64,000 nucleotides of DNA from an uncultured Prochlorococcus sp. (lineage in GTDB: Bacteria > Cyanobacteriota > Cyanobacteriia > PCC-6307 > Cyanobiaceae): assembly GCA_902590775.1 (NCBI GenBank), contig CACIYC010000004.1:1-64000 (forward strand), read 5' to 3'. Shown here in pieces: positions 8,397 through 18,883 of the stretch. The first letter of the stretch is position 1. Each line of letters starts with the position of its first letter. The position numbers and the translations under genes are program-made. Under the pieces are notes generated by a model. That model ran no database searches. It was not told where the DNA came from and saw only the letters and a program-made list of their open reading frames with translations.

Positions 8397-8606
8397 TTGG
8401 CTATCGAACCAGAGGTGATTCCAAATAATAGCAATGAAGGGGAGACGGCTAAAGTCATTTACCCAAGTATCATTCCTTTAGTTATTTTAGTAATAGTTTC
8501 TTCAATCGTTATTTATTTTGTTAAGACCATTTTTACATTTTTGCTAATGCTAATTGGTCTTGTTTTTGCTTGGAATCAAATAAAAAATTTGATTACATCT
8601 AATTAA
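8397..8606 (+). CDS. Hypothetical small membrane protein
   Basis: 69 aa with two hydrophobic helices; TTG start. Confidence 0.5.
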   Translation: MAIEPEVIPNNSNEGETAKVIYPSIIPLVILVIVSSIVIYFVKTIFTFLLMLIGLVFAWNQIKNLITSN

Positions 8607-8623
8607 TTTATGAAATTTCATAT

Positions 8624-8839
8624 TCAATTGTATTCACCTGGAACATCATTCTTCTTAACTGTAACTTTGCCAACTTTCTTACCTGAAAATCTTAGTAATT
8701 CATCTCCTGAAAATTCATAACCCATTTGCATTGCTATTTTAGCTACATCATCTGCTGTTGATGAAGCTAATACATTCCTTTTAATTTCAGGATCCTTCTG
8801 CATTTTTGCAAGAAAAGCTTTGATTTGATCAATTGACAT
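8624..8839 (-). CDS. Nif11-like domain protein
   Basis: MSIDQIKAFLAKMQKDPEIKRNVLASSTADDVAKIAMQMGYEFSGDEL: Nif11/N11P leader-like helix pattern. Confidence 0.8.
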   Translation of the reverse strand: MSIDQIKAFLAKMQKDPEIKRNVLASSTADDVAKIAMQMGYEFSGDELLRFSGKKVGKVTVKKNDVPGEYN

Positions 8840-9079
8840 TCAATAAGCTTTGATTGTATTTTATAGCTTTTTCAAGCAAAGGAAATTTTAGCAAAAGATA
8901 TCATCCTGTTTTATCTACTCCAAGAAATTATATTAACATTATTAATATAATTTTATTTTTTCCTTAAGGACTCAAAGCCACTAACAAATAATTTTTATTT
9001 GATTATAAGAAAAATAAATTGATTTTATATTTCTATGTAAAAATCATGCGAACATTCTTAGATAATAAAGTTTTAAGCA

Positions 9080-10252
9080 ATGAACATTTTCCCAAAACTT
9101 CTGATGCTACTAGGAAGTGGCGAACTAGGTAAGGAAGTTGCAATTGCAGCAAAAAGACTAGGTTGCAAAGTAATTGCGTGTGATAAATACAAAAATGCTC
9201 CGGCAATGCAAGTCTCAGACGAAGCAATTGTAATAGATATGAATGACAAAAAAAGTCTCCAAAAAGCAATCAGAACTTATAAGCCAGATGTTGTTATACC
9301 TGAAATAGAAGCATTAGAAGTAGAGGCTTTAATAGAAATAGAACAAGAAGGAATCAATGTTATTCCAACTGCAAGAGCTACTTCTATAACTATGAATAGA
9401 GATAAAATAAGAACCTTGGCATCTAAAGAATTAGAGATAAAAACAGCAAAATATGCATATGCAAAAAATATAGATGAATTGAAAAAAGAAGCTGAGAATC
9501 TTCAGTATCCAGTTTTTATAAAACCTGTTATGAGTTCATCCGGGAAAGGTCAAAGTCTTGTTTATAAAGCTAAAGACATCGAAACCGCATGGAATTGTGC
9601 GAAGGAAGAGGCAAGAGGAAATTCCAAACAAGTAATAATAGAAGAATTTATAAATTTTGATTTTGAAGTCACTCTTCTAACTATTAGACAAAGAAATGCA
9701 GAAACTTTGTTTTGTCCTCCAATTGGACATATGCAAGTAGATGGAGACTATCAATCAAGCTGGCAACCTCAAGAATTAAAGAGAGAGCAAGTATCTGAAA
9801 TGCAAAGGATTGCTAAAAAAGTTACTGACAACTTAGGAGGCAGTGGTCTATTTGGAGTTGAATTCTTTATTAAAAACAATGAGGTTATTTTTTCTGAATT
9901 ATCACCCAGACCTCATGATACAGGTCTGGTCACACTAATTAGTCAGAATTTGAGCGAATTTGATTTACATTTAAGAGCAGTTCTAGGTTTGCCAATTCCT
10001 TACATAGAATGCACTCATCCTTCAGCAAGTAGAGTTATTAAATCGAAAAAAAACATATCCAAAGTTTCTTATAGAGGACTAGAAAAAGCTTTAAAGCAAA
10101 AAGATACAGAATTGTTCTTATTTGGGAAGCAAACCGCACACTCAGGTAGAAGAATGGGAGTAGTACTAGCCAAAGGGGGAAATATCCAAGAAGCAATAAC
10201 TAAAGCAGAGGTTTCCGCTGCTTTAGTTGAAGTAATTGAAAATGAGGAGTAA
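9080..10252 (+). CDS. purT: Formate-dependent phosphoribosylglycinamide formyltransferase
   Basis: 390 aa ATP-grasp protein; LLGSGELGKEVAIAAKRLGCKVIACD, FGVEFFIKNNEVIFSELSPRPHDTGLVTL. Confidence 0.94.
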   Translation: MNIFPKLLMLLGSGELGKEVAIAAKRLGCKVIACDKYKNAPAMQVSDEAIVIDMNDKKSLQKAIRTYKPDVVIPEIEALEVEALIEIEQEGINVIPTARATSITMNRDKIRTLASKELEIKTAKYAYAKNIDELKKEAENLQYPVFIKPVMSSSGKGQSLVYKAKDIETAWNCAKEEARGNSKQVIIEEFINFDFEVTLLTIRQRNAETLFCPPIGHMQVDGDYQSSWQPQELKREQVSEMQRIAKKVTDNLGGSGLFGVEFFIKNNEVIFSELSPRPHDTGLVTLISQNLSEFDLHLRAVLGLPIPYIECTHPSASRVIKSKKNISKVSYRGLEKALKQKDTELFLFGKQTAHSGRRMGVVLAKGGNIQEAITKAEVSAALVEVIENEE

Positions 10253-10357
10253 AAAGACTGATTTCTATTAGGAGAAGACAAATGGCTTATAAAAAACAAT
10301 CGAAGGAATCTCTTAATTATCACTAAAGAAATGAAAATGAAATTAAGCTAAGACTTA

Positions 10358-10693
10358 ATGTTATTTTCTAATTCATTCTTATCAAATATTATGCTTTGCA
10401 GCTTTAATTTATGCACACTTTTAGAGAAATACTGCTATTCAAAAAAAATATCTGAAGCTGAACTAGATTATCTTGAAAGATGCTGGCTTGATTCCTTAAA
10501 TAGTATTCATTATAATAGATATCCTGGAATAGCCCCTGCAATCGTTTGCGATGAAGCTGGAGTAGCAAGAGGAAGCTATTGGATAAGCTGCAATGCAGCT
10601 ATTCTTGACAAGATTAGACCCATTGATGCCTCAAAGAGTAGAAGCGCAAGAGTTTTTGATGTATTGTTCCAAACTGGCTTGGTCGCTGCATAA
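10358..10693 (+). CDS. Conserved hypothetical protein
   Basis: 111 aa; the exact start is unclear. Confidence 0.55.
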   Translation: MLFSNSFLSNIMLCSFNLCTLLEKYCYSKKISEAELDYLERCWLDSLNSIHYNRYPGIAPAIVCDEAGVARGSYWISCNAAILDKIRPIDASKSRSARVFDVLFQTGLVAA

Positions 10694-10999
10694 TAATAAG
10701 ACTATCTCTAAGTATTAAAAGACAAATATATTAATAATTTTTTTATAGTTGAAGATAAGGGTTTATTAAAATAGGCTTTATGATTAATATTAATAATAAA
10801 CAAAAAGGATCTCTAAAAAGATTTAGTAATAATAAAGATTTTAATTGGATATTTTAATCAAAAGGAAGTTACTAACAAGTTTAAATATCAAATAATCCTT
10901 TAAAGAAGCTTTGAAAATATTTAAATACGTAATAAAAAAGCCCAAATTTAATTTCTAAAGACTTAACATTATATAAAAAACATTTTGGAGGTTTTCTCT

Positions 11000-11119
11000 A
11001 TGGCATCTGAAGAAGGCGGTGGGATGGTTCCTGGACTTCTTGCTATTGCAATATCAGTTGTATTTGCAGTATGCGTAGGTTTAATAGTGCTTCATTTCCT
11101 TCCAAACACCCCTTTCTAA
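11000..11119 (+). CDS. Small single-TM protein (39 aa, not in ORF track)
   Basis: GGAGG at 10986-10991 upstream of ATG: MASEEGGGMVPGLLAIAISVVFAVCVGLIVLHFLPNTPF*. Confidence 0.72.
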   Translation: MASEEGGGMVPGLLAIAISVVFAVCVGLIVLHFLPNTPF

Positions 11120-11166
11120 GAAAGGGTTAGCCATCTTGACTAATGATTTAAAAAATTTGCTTTTTA

Positions 11167-11910
11167 TCATATTTTCAATTTATAAGGTACACCAACTTCA
11201 GGATTTACAAAATTCGATTTTCCATTAAGGAATTCAGCAGCTTCTCCTTGAGTACCATCAACAGAAATTAGCGAATTTAAGAGTCCTGTAAAAGTAGCAT
11301 CTCCACCAGTAGTACTTGAAAAGATAGTTTTAGGCTTTAGAAGTTCTATCAGTTTTGGAAGTATTGTCTTCCCTCGTATAAAAGCACCAGCAAAAGGCAG
11401 TTTAAGATCTATCACTGGTGAAATAGCTAAATCTATTTGACGAGGGGAAATTCTTGGATCTAAGTATCCATGAGGCTCAACATAAAAAGAATATTTCTCA
11501 TGAGAAACTATATATCCATTTTCTACTTGTGGAACAGGGGCACCACTTGTAGCTTCTATTGATATAGGGCCTATCTCAATAGTTTGGTTGGGTTTTATTG
11601 CATTAACATTTTGAAAGCCAAGCCCATCAAGAACCTTGAAAGCAGATGGTGATCCTATGCCAGGGATAGAACGATCCAAGAGCTTCAAAGAAGCAGGGTG
11701 TGCATGATCAGCAAGCCCCTGAGTTAAAAGTAAAAGATTGATTTTTTCAGGTACATCAAAAACATTTCTCAATCGTCCATTGATCAGCCAAGGTCCTGGG
11801 GGACTAAAGAAAAGATCCCCTGTCAACCAAGGGTCTATTAATATCCTAAATCCATCAAGATCAATTAACCATCCACTAGAGCCATAATAAAAAGCATAAA
11901 AATTCATCAC
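11167..11910 (-). CDS. MBL-fold metallo-hydrolase-like protein
   Basis: FYYGSSGWLIDLDGFRILIDPWLTGDL, LLLTQGLADHAHPASL. Confidence 0.8.
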   Translation of the reverse strand: MMNFYAFYYGSSGWLIDLDGFRILIDPWLTGDLFFSPPGPWLINGRLRNVFDVPEKINLLLLTQGLADHAHPASLKLLDRSIPGIGSPSAFKVLDGLGFQNVNAIKPNQTIEIGPISIEATSGAPVPQVENGYIVSHEKYSFYVEPHGYLDPRISPRQIDLAISPVIDLKLPFAGAFIRGKTILPKLIELLKPKTIFSSTTGGDATFTGLLNSLISVDGTQGEAAEFLNGKSNFVNPEVGVPYKLKI

Positions 11911-12182
11911 CTTAAAAATTTAAATTATTTTTCAAAGAAGGTTTAAAGGGAATAAAGGGTTTTTCTCTTTCTAAGTAATGCTAGAAGTATTGTCACAGGA
12001 TTCTAGTAAAGATAAAGGTTTACTGTTTCAGTGTCATATGAAACAGTTCATTGGTAAATTCTAGTTTATGATAACTATTAACAAAAGGTCCTAATCGGTT
12101 TCTAGCATTTAGCCTTAAAGCACTAATTTCTTAATTCATTCTTCTAGGAACCTCTAATCAATTCCAATTTATTTTTTCTACC

Positions 12183-12368
12183 ATGTCTTATGAATCTGGG
12201 AGCCTCGAATGTAGGAAACTAGTTGAGGCAAAAGAGAATTTGATAAAAACAATGCAATCTTTGGATTGTTTAAATAATGCAGAACATTTAAATGAAAAGC
12301 TAAAAGAGATCTATAAAGAGATTGAAGATATGCATGAGGAGAGAAGAAAGATTGAAATAAAATTTTAA
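12183..12368 (+). CDS. Hypothetical protein
   Basis: 61 aa charged, helical ORF. Confidence 0.45.
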   Translation: MSYESGSLECRKLVEAKENLIKTMQSLDCLNNAEHLNEKLKEIYKEIEDMHEERRKIEIKF

Positions 12369-12420
12369 ATTCAAAGTACTTTTTAAGTAAAATAATTCTT
12401 GATTATTTTTAAAATTAAAT

Positions 12421-12603
12421 TTATTTCTTTTTAAAAGTTTTTCTTCTTAATTCGTCATTCTTCAAGGTGGTTCTCACAAGATCTTGATATCCACCTCCTG
12501 AGGAACTAATCCCAAACATTATAATAAATCCAATTGCTGTAAATGCAACAACACCAATTTCTAAAGGATTCAAAGCTAAAGCATTTAAAAATATATAACT
12601 CAT
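12421..12603 (-). CDS. Hypothetical small membrane protein
   Basis: 60 aa with one TM; overlaps the upstream ORF 12600-12788. Confidence 0.55.
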   Translation of the reverse strand: MSYIFLNALALNPLEIGVVAFTAIGFIIMFGISSSGGGYQDLVRTTLKNDELRRKTFKKK

Positions 12604-12788
12604 GCTTTATTTTCTTCATAACTACTTTGAGCCAAATAAAACTCGGCAACATTATTCAGCATTTCAATAACTACTTCATTTGAGCATTTTGTTTTCTCTT
12701 GAAGCCTCAAACATGCCTCCTTAACATTAACAAAGGCATCTTCACAGATTTGATTCAACTCATCCTCAGCAAACTTAGGATTAGACAT
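12600..12788 (-). CDS. Hypothetical small protein
   Basis: 62 aa; overlapping stop/start with 12421-12603. Confidence 0.55.
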   Translation of the reverse strand: MSNPKFAEDELNQICEDAFVNVKEACLRLQEKTKCSNEVVIEMLNNVAEFYLAQSSYEENKA

Positions 12789-12843
12789 TAATACTAATTT
12801 TTATATTAAACAATTTAATTATATATTATTTTTAAAAGAGTGG

Positions 12844-13350
12844 TTATATAAAATACAACTTAATGCTAGAAGGACTATTATTTCTTATCCATATAATCTC
12901 ATGGTTCTCTTTAGAGTCTTTTTGGGCAAGAGCAATTAAAGGGATTGTTTTCACAGAACTCTGAATATAGTGTTTATATTCAGAAATTAATTTCTTATAT
13001 TTTTTATAGGTCCATCCATAATTTTGCAGATCATCCATACGCCAACAATTTCTTAAGGCTCTATAGAAATCATCCATGCCAAACTCATCCCAACATTTTT
13101 GAGCCGCAATAAGCAAACTATTACCTTCATTAATCAGTTGATGATATCTGATAATCTCAGGAGCTTCACTAGAGAAATCAGGAGGTAGCTTATAAGCCAA
13201 ATCAGCTAATGGGATTTTTTCAAGTTTCAACCAAGATCTATCAAGCATTAATATTGGAAAATTTAATGACCAAGTCTTATTTGAAATCTCTTGAAAAACT
13301 AATTTGGTTTGATTTTGATGACTAATAGATAATTGAAAAGATACTGCCAT
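12844..13350 (-). CDS. Hypothetical protein
   Basis: 168 aa coding-like ORF. Confidence 0.6.
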   Translation of the reverse strand: MAVSFQLSISHQNQTKLVFQEISNKTWSLNFPILMLDRSWLKLEKIPLADLAYKLPPDFSSEAPEIIRYHQLINEGNSLLIAAQKCWDEFGMDDFYRALRNCWRMDDLQNYGWTYKKYKKLISEYKHYIQSSVKTIPLIALAQKDSKENHEIIWIRNNSPSSIKLYFI

Positions 13351-13472
13351 TCTTTTATGTCTATAAATTTAACTTAGGACAGATAAAGTCATGTTTTCAA
13401 GAAGAAATCCTAAATTTAAAGCCTTCCTAGTATTTTCTTAATCATGATAAGACAAATATCGAACAAAAAGTT

Positions 13473-14432
13473 GTGTCTTCGATTGGTTTTGGAACATGGT
13501 CTTGGGGCAACAAATTAATTTGGGGATACATCCCGGAGAAAGATGATCAATTACTAGAGCAAGCTTTTAAGGTTGCTATTAATAACGGACTCACTTTCAT
13601 TGATACTGCTGATTCTTATGGAATAGGACAACTAAATGGTAGGAGTGAAAAGCTACTCGGGAAATATCTTGAGAGATTAAATATTTCCAAAAAAAAATCC
13701 ATTATTGTTGCAACAAAATTAGCTCCATATCCCTGGCGACTGGGAAGGAAAGGATTTAATCAAGCGTTCAAAGCGAGTAAAGAAAGACTAAATAATAAAA
13801 TCGATCGAGTTCAACTCCATTGGAGTACCTCAAGGTACGCTCCATGGCAAGAGGCCCAACTTATAGATGGTCTTGGAGATCTATATGAAAATGGAGAGAT
13901 TGCCGAAGTAGGAGTTTCAAATATGGGACCAATAAGATTGCAATGGATTTATAATCGTCTAAAGGAAAGAGGTATCGCTCTAAAAAGCATTCAAGTGCAA
14001 TTTTCACTCTTGTCTCCTCAACAAAAGACAACTCACAAACTAATTAATATTTGCAAGAAGTTAAATATTGAACTCTTAGCTTATAGCCCTCTAGCATTAG
14101 GGGTCCTAGGTATATCACCCAAAGCAGAAAAAGTTCCTAAGACTTTTTTAAGACGTACTATTTTCAATCGTCTACTGCCAGCAACAATTGAATTAAGGGA
14201 AGGGCTTGAAAAGATAGCCAAAGAACGACATGTCTCTCAAGCTCAAGTAGCCTTAAACTGGTGTAGATCACATGGAACTATTCCTATTGCTGGAATTAGA
14301 AACCCGATACACGCAAAAGATATCGGTTCAGCTTGTAAATGGACACTCTTTGAGAAAGAAAAAGTTTTTTTAGATCGTCTTAGCAATGAAGTCAAAATAA
14401 GGATGCCTAACAACCCTCTGCTCAGTGATTAA
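13473..14432 (+). CDS. Aldo/keto reductase
   Basis: FGTWSWGN, FIDTADSYG, GEIAEVGVSNM; GTG start. Confidence 0.92.
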   Translation: MSSIGFGTWSWGNKLIWGYIPEKDDQLLEQAFKVAINNGLTFIDTADSYGIGQLNGRSEKLLGKYLERLNISKKKSIIVATKLAPYPWRLGRKGFNQAFKASKERLNNKIDRVQLHWSTSRYAPWQEAQLIDGLGDLYENGEIAEVGVSNMGPIRLQWIYNRLKERGIALKSIQVQFSLLSPQQKTTHKLINICKKLNIELLAYSPLALGVLGISPKAEKVPKTFLRRTIFNRLLPATIELREGLEKIAKERHVSQAQVALNWCRSHGTIPIAGIRNPIHAKDIGSACKWTLFEKEKVFLDRLSNEVKIRMPNNPLLSD

Positions 14433-14435
14433 AGC

Positions 14436-14717
14436 TTAAACAGTTAAATCTCGTTTTGAATCGTTTAAGGAATAAGCCAATTTCATTGCAAGAATTGAAC
14501 TATTAAGAATTAATGTAATAGTATTTGCAATGACAACTGGTAGAGAATGCAATTTCGAGCCATAAATAATCCAGAAACATAACCCAGAAATAAACATCAA
14601 CAGCATTAAGATAGAGACATCATCAGCAGATTTTGTTTTATAAGTTCTGAGGACCTGGGGTAAAAAAGCTATTGTTGTTAAAAACGCAGCTACAAATCCA
14701 TATAAATCCGTTGACAC
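14436..14717 (-). CDS. SemiSWEET/MtN3-like membrane protein
   Basis: GFVAAFLTTIAFLPQVLRTYKTKSADDVS: PQ-loop/SemiSWEET signature; GTG start. Confidence 0.85.
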   Translation of the reverse strand: MSTDLYGFVAAFLTTIAFLPQVLRTYKTKSADDVSILMLLMFISGLCFWIIYGSKLHSLPVVIANTITLILNSSILAMKLAYSLNDSKRDLTV

Positions 14718-14948
14718 AAATCGATCCTCAAATCCTTATTAATTGTTTATAACTGTTATGAATCTAAATTGCATAAAGAAATAAAAACTTTTGAAATTAC
14801 TGAGAGAGAAAAACTTAGTTGCAAAGGTGAAAACTCTCTCAAAATCTAGATATCAAGAAATCGAAAGAAATTTAATACTAATTGTAAAAAGTCCACACTT
14901 AGATCAATAAGGCATTATAGTTCTTTTGAGAATATTAAAATTAAGAAA

Positions 14949-15266
14949 TTGTTTAAAAAAGACGAAAAAAAAGCTCTAACTCGACTTGCAGTACTTTCAA
15001 TTGGCTGGGGTTTAGGACTTGATAGATTCTATGAAGGCAGAACCAAAGATGGAATTCTTTCTATTTGTGGTTGGACTTTAATTTTTGCAAGCCTTTTGTA
15101 TCTTTCTCCATGTCATGGGTCTGACTATGCAAATGGAGTTAAAAATTATTCTGAAATGAGCTTTAACCCACTATCTATATTTCCTTTAGGTTTTGGTGCT
15201 TATGGAATAATTTTAGTTATTCGAAAGGGATTCAAACTTCTTCGTTCTTTTGAAAATGCTGAATAG
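14949..15266 (+). CDS. TM2-domain-like membrane protein
   Basis: GWGLGLDRFYEGRTKDGILSICGWTLI; TTG start. Confidence 0.6.
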   Translation: MFKKDEKKALTRLAVLSIGWGLGLDRFYEGRTKDGILSICGWTLIFASLLYLSPCHGSDYANGVKNYSEMSFNPLSIFPLGFGAYGIILVIRKGFKLLRSFENAE

Positions 15267-15376
15267 TTCTACCTCCTTAAAAAGAAAATTCAGCATAAGT
15301 TGAATTTAAGAGCTAATCAACGTAATTATTTAAGATATGGTTAATGAAAATAATTTGTATCTAATTAGAAATATTT

Positions 15377-17314
15377 ATGTCACTAATTAGTATTACTGAT
15401 GCATCAAAAGATTTTGGAGTTAGAACCCTTTTTAAAAATCTAGAATTACATATAAAAAAAAATGAAAGGCTAGGTCTAATTGGTCCAAATGGTAGCGGAA
15501 AATCAACATTACTCAAAGTAATAGCTGGCTTAGAACCACTTCTAAATGGTGAAAGGACCTGCTCACCAGCATTAAAGATTTCATTAGTCGGACAAGAAAA
15601 CACTTTAGACAAAAATATAACTGTTATGGAAGAAGTTCTAAAAGGCTGTAAAAAGAAGAGTGACCTATTAATTCGTTTTAGAAAGCTAACTGAAAAAATA
15701 TCAAGCAACTCAAAAGACAAAAGCCTTTTAAAAGAACTTGGATATTTAAGTGAACTTATGGATAATACAAACGCATGGAACCTTGAACAGCAATGTAAAG
15801 AGATACTTAGAAGGCTTGGAATAAAAGATACAGGTCGAACAATTAAAGAACTTTCTGGTGGATTCCAAAAAAGAGTTGAACTTGCTTCAGCACTAATTAG
15901 CAATCCAGATGTTTTACTTCTTGATGAACCAACAAATCATTTAGACGTTTCTAGCATTCAGTGGTTACAAGGATGGCTAGAAAAATACAAAGGGGCTCTT
16001 GTTCTTATTACACATGATAGATATTTTTTAGAGAAAGTTACTACAAGAATGATAGAGATTGATAATGGAAAGATTTATAAATACTCAGCAAATTATAGTA
16101 ATTATCTTCAACTTAAACTTGTTCAGAATACTTCCGAAAAATCAACCAATAAAAAATTTAGAGCAATTCTTAAGAAAGAGCTTAACTGGTTAAAGAAAGG
16201 TCCGAAAGCTAGAAGTACTAAGCAAAAAGCACGAGTGCAGAGAATAACTAATTTGCAATCACAACAACCTTTAGAATCAGAAAAAAACTTAGAACTTAAT
16301 TCTATATCTAATAGAATTGGGAAAAAAGCAATTGATGTAGAAAATCTTTCTATAACAATAAATCATAAGAAAATATTAAAAGATTTCTCGTATAATTTTA
16401 CTCCTAATGATCGAGTAGGAATTATTGGACATAATGGCAGTGGAAAGACAAGTTTATTAGACGTACTTGCAGGAAAAAGAAAACCAACAAGCGGTAAGAT
16501 TGAATTTGGCCAAACTATTGCGATTGGTTACTTAGATCAACACACAAATGAATTATCAATCGGGAAAGGGATAAATAGAAGAGTTATAGATTTCATAAAA
16601 GAAGCTGGTCCAATAATTAATATTAATGAAAAAAAAATAACTGCTAGTCAATTACTTGAAAAATTTCTTTTCCACCCATCCGAGCAATACAGCAAGATTG
16701 AAAAACTTTCAGGTGGTGAAAAGAGAAGATTAACTCTTTGCAAGATGTTAATTAATGCTCCTAACATTTTACTTTTAGATGAACCTACTAACGATCTAGA
16801 CATACAGACTCTTAGTGTTCTAGAAGATTTTCTTGAAGATTTTAAAGGTTGTGTAATTATTGCTTCGCATGATCGTTATTTTCTAGATAGAACTATAAAT
16901 AAAATTTTTAACTTTGAACAAGGAGAATTGAAAAGGTATGATGGAAATTACAGTTCGTTTCAAGAAAATAAAAGAAGTAATACTTTAAGAAAAACCTTAC
17001 CTTACGAAAGTAAAGACTATTCCTTAAATAAAAAATCATCCAGAAAAAATATTTCTCTATCATCAGAAGCAACTAAAAAATCTAAAAATATTAAAGAATT
17101 AAGAAAAATAAGCTTTAAAGAAAAAAGGGAACTTGATCAGTTGGATAAGGAAATACCCATGTTAGAAAATCGAAAGCTAGAGGTTGAAAAAAGTATATCT
17201 GAGAATTTTTCAGATCAGAATGTAGTTAGATTAAGCCATGAACTAGCTAATATAACTGAAAAGATTAAAGTTTTAGAAGAAAGATGGTTAATTCTTAGTG
17301 ATCTTGCAAAATGA
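15377..17314 (+). CDS. ABC-F family ATP-binding protein
   Basis: Two ABC domains (GPNGSGKST, LSGGFQKR; GHNGSGKTS, LSGGEKRR), no TM segments. Confidence 0.92.
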   Translation: MSLISITDASKDFGVRTLFKNLELHIKKNERLGLIGPNGSGKSTLLKVIAGLEPLLNGERTCSPALKISLVGQENTLDKNITVMEEVLKGCKKKSDLLIRFRKLTEKISSNSKDKSLLKELGYLSELMDNTNAWNLEQQCKEILRRLGIKDTGRTIKELSGGFQKRVELASALISNPDVLLLDEPTNHLDVSSIQWLQGWLEKYKGALVLITHDRYFLEKVTTRMIEIDNGKIYKYSANYSNYLQLKLVQNTSEKSTNKKFRAILKKELNWLKKGPKARSTKQKARVQRITNLQSQQPLESEKNLELNSISNRIGKKAIDVENLSITINHKKILKDFSYNFTPNDRVGIIGHNGSGKTSLLDVLAGKRKPTSGKIEFGQTIAIGYLDQHTNELSIGKGINRRVIDFIKEAGPIININEKKITASQLLEKFLFHPSEQYSKIEKLSGGEKRRLTLCKMLINAPNILLLDEPTNDLDIQTLSVLEDFLEDFKGCVIIASHDRYFLDRTINKIFNFEQGELKRYDGNYSSFQENKRSNTLRKTLPYESKDYSLNKKSSRKNISLSSEATKKSKNIKELRKISFKEKRELDQLDKEIPMLENRKLEVEKSISENFSDQNVVRLSHELANITEKIKVLEERWLILSDLAK

Positions 17315-17388
17315 ATCTATTAATTCTTATTAGTATTTTAAGCAATTTACAAAAAATATAGATTATAAGAAAACTTGTTTTTTAATAA

Positions 17389-17685
17389 TTATCTTTTCCT
17401 ATCACTAGCACCATGATCTGATCGACGACCTCCCGATGAATTATTGCGAGGTTGGGCTTTGTTCACTCGAATATTTCTACCCATCCATTCAACATCTTGA
17501 AGATCATCTATTGCCGACTGTTCATCTGCTTGATTTGCCATTTCAACAAAAGCAAACCCACGCTTTCTTCCTGTTTCACGATCTAAAGGCATTTTACAGT
17601 TTTTAACTTCTCCATAACTGCTAAAAACATTAGTGACATCCTCCGGTTCAGCATCAAAAGAAAGGTTCCCTATAAAAATTGTCAT
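17389..17685 (-). CDS. RRM RNA-binding protein, glycine/arginine tail
   Basis: IFIGNLSFDAE..., KRGFAFVEM RNP motifs. Confidence 0.93.
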   Translation of the reverse strand: MTIFIGNLSFDAEPEDVTNVFSSYGEVKNCKMPLDRETGRKRGFAFVEMANQADEQSAIDDLQDVEWMGRNIRVNKAQPRNNSSGGRRSDHGASDRKR

Positions 17686-17915
17686 GCGAAAAGGATTAAA
17701 AAGAAAAGCGAATGGTCATCAAGGAAATTCTTTATTACCAAAGCTTTTAAAGCTTAAGTCAATGAAAGCGCTATTTTGATGAGGCAATTTAACTTTATTC
17801 TAACTTCGCGCTCTTTCAAGAACCTTAATAAATAGTTTAATCAAAATAATTCAAAGATATATTTACTAACTTCTTAAGATAAGATCAATATCGTTAGTTA
17901 ACTGGAATTTATTAA

Positions 17916-18347
17916 ATGTCAAACTCAGTTGAATTTGGATCTTTTTATAAACTTCTCCAAGCAGTTAGAGATGGTAACGAGAAGAAGAATCAAGAATTAG
18001 AATGGATGCTTGCTGAATATGAGCATGCAAAGGATGCTAAAAGTGCATATGACGAACTAGGACAAATTTTTTGTCATCATGGAGTAATGGAACTCTATGA
18101 ATACACTGGTGTAGACAACATCTCATACATAAATGGTCTAGGCAATTCCGTTTGGAGTTATTTAAAAGTAAGAATGAATATCGGTCTAAATGAATATATG
18201 ACTAAATCTATGTTAAATCATGCAAAAGATCATCAATTAGCAAAGAAAATCTCAAGCAAATGGGATAATGACTTGAGTGAATTCGAAAGTAATATGGAAG
18301 GTTTAGCTAAGTATGTTGCAGAAGGAATCGTAGAATTGATAACCTAA
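17916..18347 (+). CDS. Hypothetical protein
   Basis: 143 aa coding-like ORF. Confidence 0.6.
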   Translation: MSNSVEFGSFYKLLQAVRDGNEKKNQELEWMLAEYEHAKDAKSAYDELGQIFCHHGVMELYEYTGVDNISYINGLGNSVWSYLKVRMNIGLNEYMTKSMLNHAKDHQLAKKISSKWDNDLSEFESNMEGLAKYVAEGIVELIT

Positions 18348-18622
18348 CTAGAACTTAGCCAATAACTTAGCAGAATAGACAGTCATAGGGGCCAAATCAA
18401 AATAGTTGTAATTAATTTCTTTGCACTAAATTCAATAAAAGCAAAAATACAACTTATAATTTAATTCTCATTAATAATTTTTTTTTCATAGCTTTTTTAC
18501 TTTATTTCATTAGCCAAGTTTCCAAGATAAACCTACATGCATTCATGTATTCACATAATTCACCTACTGAGTAGTAGCTTTTGATACAAACATTAGGTAG
18601 TCTGACTTAGCTTAATAAAACA

Positions 18623-18832
18623 ATGCAAGAAATCAATTCAGCCCTTGAATCATTATCACTTGCAGTAATTCATGTTTTGGACAGATCAAAACATTTAAAA
18701 GGAAAAGACCAATATGCGTTAATCAATGAGTTTGCAGAATGGATTGTTGATCTTCCAAGTTATGAGGATGTAATTTCTTTTCCTGATATGACTTTCCGAG
18801 ATAATGAAGGAGAGAACTCAACAAAATCATAG
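18623..18832 (+). CDS. Hypothetical small protein (xxEFxEWI family, copy 2)
   Basis: LKGKDQYALINEFAEWIVD block. Confidence 0.65.
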   Translation: MQEINSALESLSLAVIHVLDRSKHLKGKDQYALINEFAEWIVDLPSYEDVISFPDMTFRDNEGENSTKS

Positions 18833-18883
18833 AGATATCAAAAGCCTCACATTCAGCATTATAAGAAATTTAAATTAATAAAT

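Noticed and set aside
15361-15903. 180-aa minus-strand ORF
   Set aside because: Antisense to the ABC-F ATPase with Ser/Leu/Phe-rich shadow composition
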